Of a stretch of DNA of 64,000 bases, positions 60,471 through 64,000 are shown one piece after another (the stretch's first letter is position 1; each line of letters starts with the position of its first letter). The notes beneath the pieces are model-generated. The model made no database searches and was not told where the DNA came from. It was given only the letters and a program-made list of their open reading frames with translations. The stretch comes from Paraburkholderia bryophila. GTDB taxonomy: Bacteria > Pseudomonadota > Gammaproteobacteria > Burkholderiales > Burkholderiaceae. The stretch covers positions 1 to 64,000 of the forward strand of contig NZ_QLTK01000027.1 in NCBI RefSeq assembly GCF_003269035.1, given 5' to 3'. The position numbers were made by a program, and so were the translations under genes.

Positions 60471-61699
60471 ATACCGCTGTGTTGGTGCAGTCGGCGGCCA
60501 CGGAACTGCGCTTCAAATGGCATGGCGTCAACGCACAAGGCACGCACAAGCGCGGCGCGCTGATCGCGCCGAACGCCAGCATCGCGCGCTCTCTGCTCAA
60601 CAAGCGCGACAACCTGTTCATCATCGAACTCAAAGTGCATGGGGCGGCGCCCCGCCCCAAAACCCGCGCCGCCGACGTAACACTGTTCACACGCCAGCTC
60701 GCCAGTCTGCTGCGCGCCGGCTTACCGCTCGCGCCCGCGCTCGATCTGCTGGCGCAGACCGACAGCGTCCGCCAGCAAGGAATGCCGCGGATCGTCGGCG
60801 CGCTGGCACGCGACATTACGAGCGGCCTGCGGTTTTCGGCGGCGCTGCAACGGCATCCGGCCCAATTCAGCGCGTTCTATTGCCAACTGGTCGAGGTGGG
60901 GGAAGCCGCCGGCGCGCTAGCCACGGTGCTGGCCCGTCTGGCCGACGACCGCGAACGCGCCGCCGCGCAGCGCGCCAAGGTGCGTGCCGCGTTAACCTAT
61001 CCGGGGGCGATCCTGCTGCTGGCCATGGCGATTACGACGGCGTTGCTGGTGTGGGTCGTGCCGACGTTCAAGCAGATCTTCGACGGCTTCGGCGCGCAGC
61101 TGCCCGCGCCGACCCAGTTCGTGCTGGCGCTCTCGGCGGGTGCGGCACGTTGGAGCGTGCCAGCCGTTGTCGCGGTATTCGCCATGGTGTGGGCTGCGAC
61201 GTTTCTGCTGCGACGTTCCGAAGCGGCGCGCATACGCTTTTCACGCGTGGCGCTGAAAATACCGGTTGCCGGTCCGCTGTTGAGCAGTCTGTGCGCCGCC
61301 CGCTGGAGCCGTGCGCTCGGCACGCTGCTGTCGGCCGGCACGCCGCTCGCCGACGCCTTCGACTCCTTGACGCACGCCACCGGCAACGCATTCTTCGACC
61401 GCGCCACCGTCGATATCGCCACACGGCTGCGACGCGGTGAGCGGCTCGCGGCGGCCATGCGCTCGGTCCGCTGTTTTGCGCCGGAGATCGTTCAGCCGGT
61501 CGCGGTCGCCGAGGAATCGGGCACGCTCGACACCATGCTGATCGACGTAGCGTCGCTCAGCGATCGCCAGGTAGACGAAAAAATCGCCACGCTGGCGAGC
61601 CTGTGCGAACCGCTTGTCATCGTCGTGCTGGGGGCGCTGGTCGGTGGCCTCGTCATCGCCATGTATCTTCCCATTATTCAACTCGGCAACGTGGTGTAG
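60467..61699 (+). CDS. pilC: Type IV pilus / type II secretion platform protein PilC
   Basis: Inner-membrane platform protein pairing with PilB. The 410-residue protein has two GspF domains (about 65-190 and 270-395), each ending near hydrophobic helices (AILLLAMAITTALLVWVVPTF and VIVVLGALVGGLVIAMYLPI). The N-terminal short domain FKWHGVNAQGTHKRGALIAP is typical. It is coupled to pilB and precedes pilD. Confidence 0.93.
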   Translation: MNTAVLVQSAATELRFKWHGVNAQGTHKRGALIAPNASIARSLLNKRDNLFIIELKVHGAAPRPKTRAADVTLFTRQLASLLRAGLPLAPALDLLAQTDSVRQQGMPRIVGALARDITSGLRFSAALQRHPAQFSAFYCQLVEVGEAAGALATVLARLADDRERAAAQRAKVRAALTYPGAILLLAMAITTALLVWVVPTFKQIFDGFGAQLPAPTQFVLALSAGAARWSVPAVVAVFAMVWAATFLLRRSEAARIRFSRVALKIPVAGPLLSSLCAARWSRALGTLLSAGTPLADAFDSLTHATGNAFFDRATVDIATRLRRGERLAAAMRSVRCFAPEIVQPVAVAEESGTLDTMLIDVASLSDRQVDEKIATLASLCEPLVIVVLGALVGGLVIAMYLPIIQLGNVV

Positions 61700-61726
61700 C
61701 ATCGCAGCCGAATCCACTATTTCGCC

Positions 61727-62668
61727 ATGCAGGCTATTCATCCACTCGTGTCAGACACCTCTTCCAGCTTGCTTGCGGGCTTGCTGCCCGGGCACTTTGC
61801 CGCTGATCTGGGCTTCGCGTTCGGCAGCCTGCCGACCGGCTTGCAGTTCGGTTTCGCGGTCGTGTTCGGCCTCGTGATCGGCAGCTTCCTCAACGTGGTC
61901 GTGCATCGTGTGCCGATCATGCTGGAGCGTGCATGGCAAGAGGAAGTGCACGAAGCCACCGGCGCGCCGCCCGAAGAAGACACCCTGCCCGCCCGCTACA
62001 ACCTGTGGGTGCCGCGCAGCGCGTGCCCGCACTGCGGCCATGTGCTCAGCGCGTGGGAGAATCTGCCGGTACTGAGCTACCTGCTGTTGCGCGGGCGCTG
62101 CTCGGCCTGCAACGCGCCCGTCAGCCCGCGCTACCCGTTGCTCGAAGTCGCCAGCGCCGCCTGCGCGGCCGGCACACTCGCGCTATACGGCCCGACCGCC
62201 ACGACGCTCGCGGCGTTCGGCCTGTGCGCGGCGTTGCTGGCCATGAGCGCGATCGACATCGATACGCACCTGTTGCCGGACTCGATGACGCTGCCGCTTT
62301 TGTGGGCCGGCCTGATCGTCAATTTCAACGGCATGTTCGCCAGTCTTCACGACGCGGTGCTGGGCGCGATCTGCGGTTATCTGGCGCTGTGGGTCGTGCA
62401 CTGGCTGTTCAAGCTGGTGCGCGGTGTCGAAGGTATGGGCTATGGCGATTTCAAACTGCTGGCCGCGCTCGGCGCCTGGTTCGGCTGGGCGGCTCTGCCG
62501 CAGATCGTGTTGATCGCCGCGGTCAGCGGTGCGGTGGTCGGCCTCGCCGCCACATGGCTCGGCCGTATGCGCTTCCAGGAACCGTTGCCGTTCGGACCGT
62601 TTCTCGCGGCGGGCGGCGCTGTTACGCTGTTCATCGGCACGCCGCTTTATCTTGCGCTGGGGGGCTGA
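61727..62668 (+). CDS. pilD: Prepilin peptidase / N-methyltransferase PilD
   Basis: Aspartyl protease that cleaves and methylates prepilins. The 313-residue polytopic protein has the cytoplasmic Cys motif C-x2-C...C-x2-C (CPHCGHVLSAWENLPVLSY, then RCSACNAP, about 100-127) and the two catalytic aspartate motifs (AIDIDTHLLPD and GMGYGDFKLLAALG). The set pilBCD is complete, but no pilin or pilus-tip gene is in the window. Confidence 0.95.
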   Translation: MQAIHPLVSDTSSSLLAGLLPGHFAADLGFAFGSLPTGLQFGFAVVFGLVIGSFLNVVVHRVPIMLERAWQEEVHEATGAPPEEDTLPARYNLWVPRSACPHCGHVLSAWENLPVLSYLLLRGRCSACNAPVSPRYPLLEVASAACAAGTLALYGPTATTLAAFGLCAALLAMSAIDIDTHLLPDSMTLPLLWAGLIVNFNGMFASLHDAVLGAICGYLALWVVHWLFKLVRGVEGMGYGDFKLLAALGAWFGWAALPQIVLIAAVSGAVVGLAATWLGRMRFQEPLPFGPFLAAGGAVTLFIGTPLYLALGG

Positions 62669-62671
62669 AGC

Positions 62672-63304
62672 ATGTTCGTCGTGGGTCTGACTGGCGGTAT
62701 CGGCAGTGGCAAATCGACCGTGGCGGACCTGTTCGCCGCGCACGGCGTGCCGCTCGTCGACACCGATCTGATCGCGCATCGCATCACGGCGCCGCACGGC
62801 ATTGCGATGCCGCAAATCGCGGCGGAGTTCGGCACGGAATTCGTCGCGGCGGACGGCTCGCTCGACCGCGCCCGCATGCGCACCCTGGTATTCAGCGACG
62901 ACGGCGCGCGCAAGCGGCTCGAAGGCATCACCCATCCGTTGATTCGCGCGGAGACCGAACGTGGGCAGCGCGAGGCACGCGGGCCTTATGTGATCGTCGT
63001 GGTGCCGCTGCTAGTCGAGTCAGGCAGCTGGAAGACGCGCGTGAACCGCGTGCTGAGCGTGGATTGCAGCGTCGAGACGCAAATCTCGCGCGTGATGACC
63101 CGCAACGGCTTCAGCCGCGCTCAGGTGCTGGCGATCATCGCGCGCCAGGCCACACGCGAAGCACGCCTCGCCGCAGCGGACGACGTGATCGGCAACGACG
63201 GCGCATCGCTAGAAAGTCTGCGCGCGCAGGTCGACGCGCAGCATCGCGCGTATCTGTCGCTCGCCGCAGGGGCGTCGGGCCAAGCTCAAGACGCGGACTC
63301 GTAA
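62672..63304 (+). CDS. coaE: Dephospho-CoA kinase
   Basis: Last step of coenzyme A synthesis, phosphorylating dephospho-CoA. The 210-residue protein has the P-loop GGIGSGKS (8-15), DTDLIAH (about 31-37) and the family segment HPLIRAETERGQREARGPYV (about 87-106). It begins three bases after pilD, the common pilD-coaE-zapD order. Confidence 0.95.
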   Translation: MFVVGLTGGIGSGKSTVADLFAAHGVPLVDTDLIAHRITAPHGIAMPQIAAEFGTEFVAADGSLDRARMRTLVFSDDGARKRLEGITHPLIRAETERGQREARGPYVIVVVPLLVESGSWKTRVNRVLSVDCSVETQISRVMTRNGFSRAQVLAIIARQATREARLAAADDVIGNDGASLESLRAQVDAQHRAYLSLAAGASGQAQDADS

Positions 63305-63511
63305 CGCAGGCGTAGCACGGCCACGCTCAGCTATGCCAACGAGCGCCAATCCTGTGCTCGCATGTGCCCGGCAGATGAAAACCGCATGCCCCCGCCACGA
63401 CGTCCGCTGCCAGGCCCATTGAACTTCGCGGCATCGTGCGAGCCGAATGACGCAGAAAACTGCCCAAAACACGCGAAAAAAATTGCGCAAGCTGTCAGGA
63501 AAAGTGCGAGA

Positions 63512-63540
63512 TTGCTAGGGTAGTCTCACGGCATTAGAAT
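63512..63540 (+). promoter_or_regulatory. Sigma70-type promoter of zapD
   Basis: TTGCTA (63512-63517) and TAGAAT (63535-63540) are separated by exactly 17 bp, about 42 bases upstream of the zapD start. Confidence 0.55.
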
Positions 63541-63582
63541 GTTCTGCATTCCCGTCACCGACCACGCCCGAGGCGAGCCCGC

Positions 63583-64000
63583 TTGATCCTTTACGAGTAT
63601 CCCTTCAACGAGCGAATCCGGACGCTATTGCGCCTCGAAGATCTGTTCGAGCGCTTCACGTTCTTTCTGACTCAGGAAGACGCGAGGGAGCATCACGTCG
63701 CGTTGACAACGTTGTTCGAAATCTCAGAGGTTGCGGGTCGCGCGGATCTGAAGTCCGATCTGATGAAGGAACTCGAACGCCAGCGTCAAACGCTCGCGCC
63801 GTTCCGCGGCAATCCCGGCATCGAGCAGAACGCGCTGGAAGCGGTGCTCGGCGAAATCGAGCAGACCCTCTCGGGCCTCTCGCAGATGCAAGGCAAAACC
63901 GGCCAGCATCTGGCCGACAACGAATGGCTCGCCAGCATCCGCAGTCGCGCGATCATTCCGGGCGGCACCTGCAAATTCGACCTGCCGTCTTACTACGCGT
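63583..64000 (+). CDS. zapD: Cell-division protein ZapD (partial, runs off the window)
   Basis: FtsZ-bundling factor of the division septum. Translation from a TTG at 63583 gives LILYEYPFNERIRTLLRLED, the ZapD family N-terminus, continuing for about 139 residues (FFLTQEDAREHHVALTTLFE, FRGNPGIEQNALEAVLGEIE) until the window ends. GAGG lies nine bases upstream. The C-terminal part is beyond base 64000. Confidence 0.92.
   Translation, partial: MILYEYPFNERIRTLLRLEDLFERFTFFLTQEDAREHHVALTTLFEISEVAGRADLKSDLMKELERQRQTLAPFRGNPGIEQNALEAVLGEIEQTLSGLSQMQGKTGQHLADNEWLASIRSRAIIPGGTCKFDLPSYYA

Overview
The window looks like the chromosome of a betaproteobacterium of the order Burkholderiales, most likely Paraburkholderia or a close relative. 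This rests on the high GC content with strong G/C third-position bias, the gene orders accB-accC-prmA, rplU-rpmA-obgE-proB and pilB-pilC-pilD-coaE-zapD, a roughly 1000-residue NrdA, and an Ala/Lys/Pro-repeat histone H1-like protein. The genus is an inference; no 16S gene is present.

Positions 1-34600 are ordinary core genome. The first block runs on the minus strand: mpl, yqiA, an RNase II-family gene, aroE and mtgA, mostly with 4-base overlaps and broken by an array of twelve 8-bp repeats. A plus-strand block follows: a conserved hypothetical, a TlpA-like thioredoxin, aroQ, accB, accC, prmA, a DUF3426 membrane protein, tpx, a PfkB kinase and a glycine-zipper lipoprotein. Next on the minus strand come the histone-like gene and nrdB/nrdA, separated by a structured spacer of about 790 bp. 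Upstream of nrdA lies a compact control region with a sigma70-type promoter, two NrdR-box-like sites 31 bp apart and two DnaA boxes. Then come ampD, a PP0621-family gene and a CcsA-like membrane protein (minus), ffh and hpt (plus), marC and proS (minus), rppH and a CNP1-like lipoprotein (plus), the proB-obgE-rpmA-rplU group (minus), and ispB plus tRNA-Pro(CGG) (plus).

Positions 35347-57584 hold a type VI secretion (T6SS) cluster on the plus strand: tssA, tssB, tssC, hcp, tssE, tssF, tssG, vgrG, a DUF2169-pentapeptide fusion, a second pentapeptide protein, DUF3540, a DUF4150 PAAR-like protein, tssJ, tssK, tssL (with an OmpA domain), tssM and an FHA protein (TagH). Many junctions are ATGA overlaps, so it looks like one long operon. 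No tssH/clpV is present and TagH stops where its conserved C-terminal domain should begin, so the right edge may be eroded. The cluster sits between tRNA-Pro and corC-pilBCD.

The most interesting part is the cargo/spike module inside the T6SS. VgrG ends in about ten seven-residue G-S-S-V-S-S-T repeats. It is followed by two pentapeptide-repeat beta-helix proteins, a DUF3540 protein that itself looks like an OB-fold plus beta-prism, and a PAAR-like tip. No classical toxin/immunity pair is recognisable.

After the T6SS the core genome resumes with a CorC/HlyC-type CBS protein, pilB, pilC, pilD, coaE and the start of zapD, which runs off the window.
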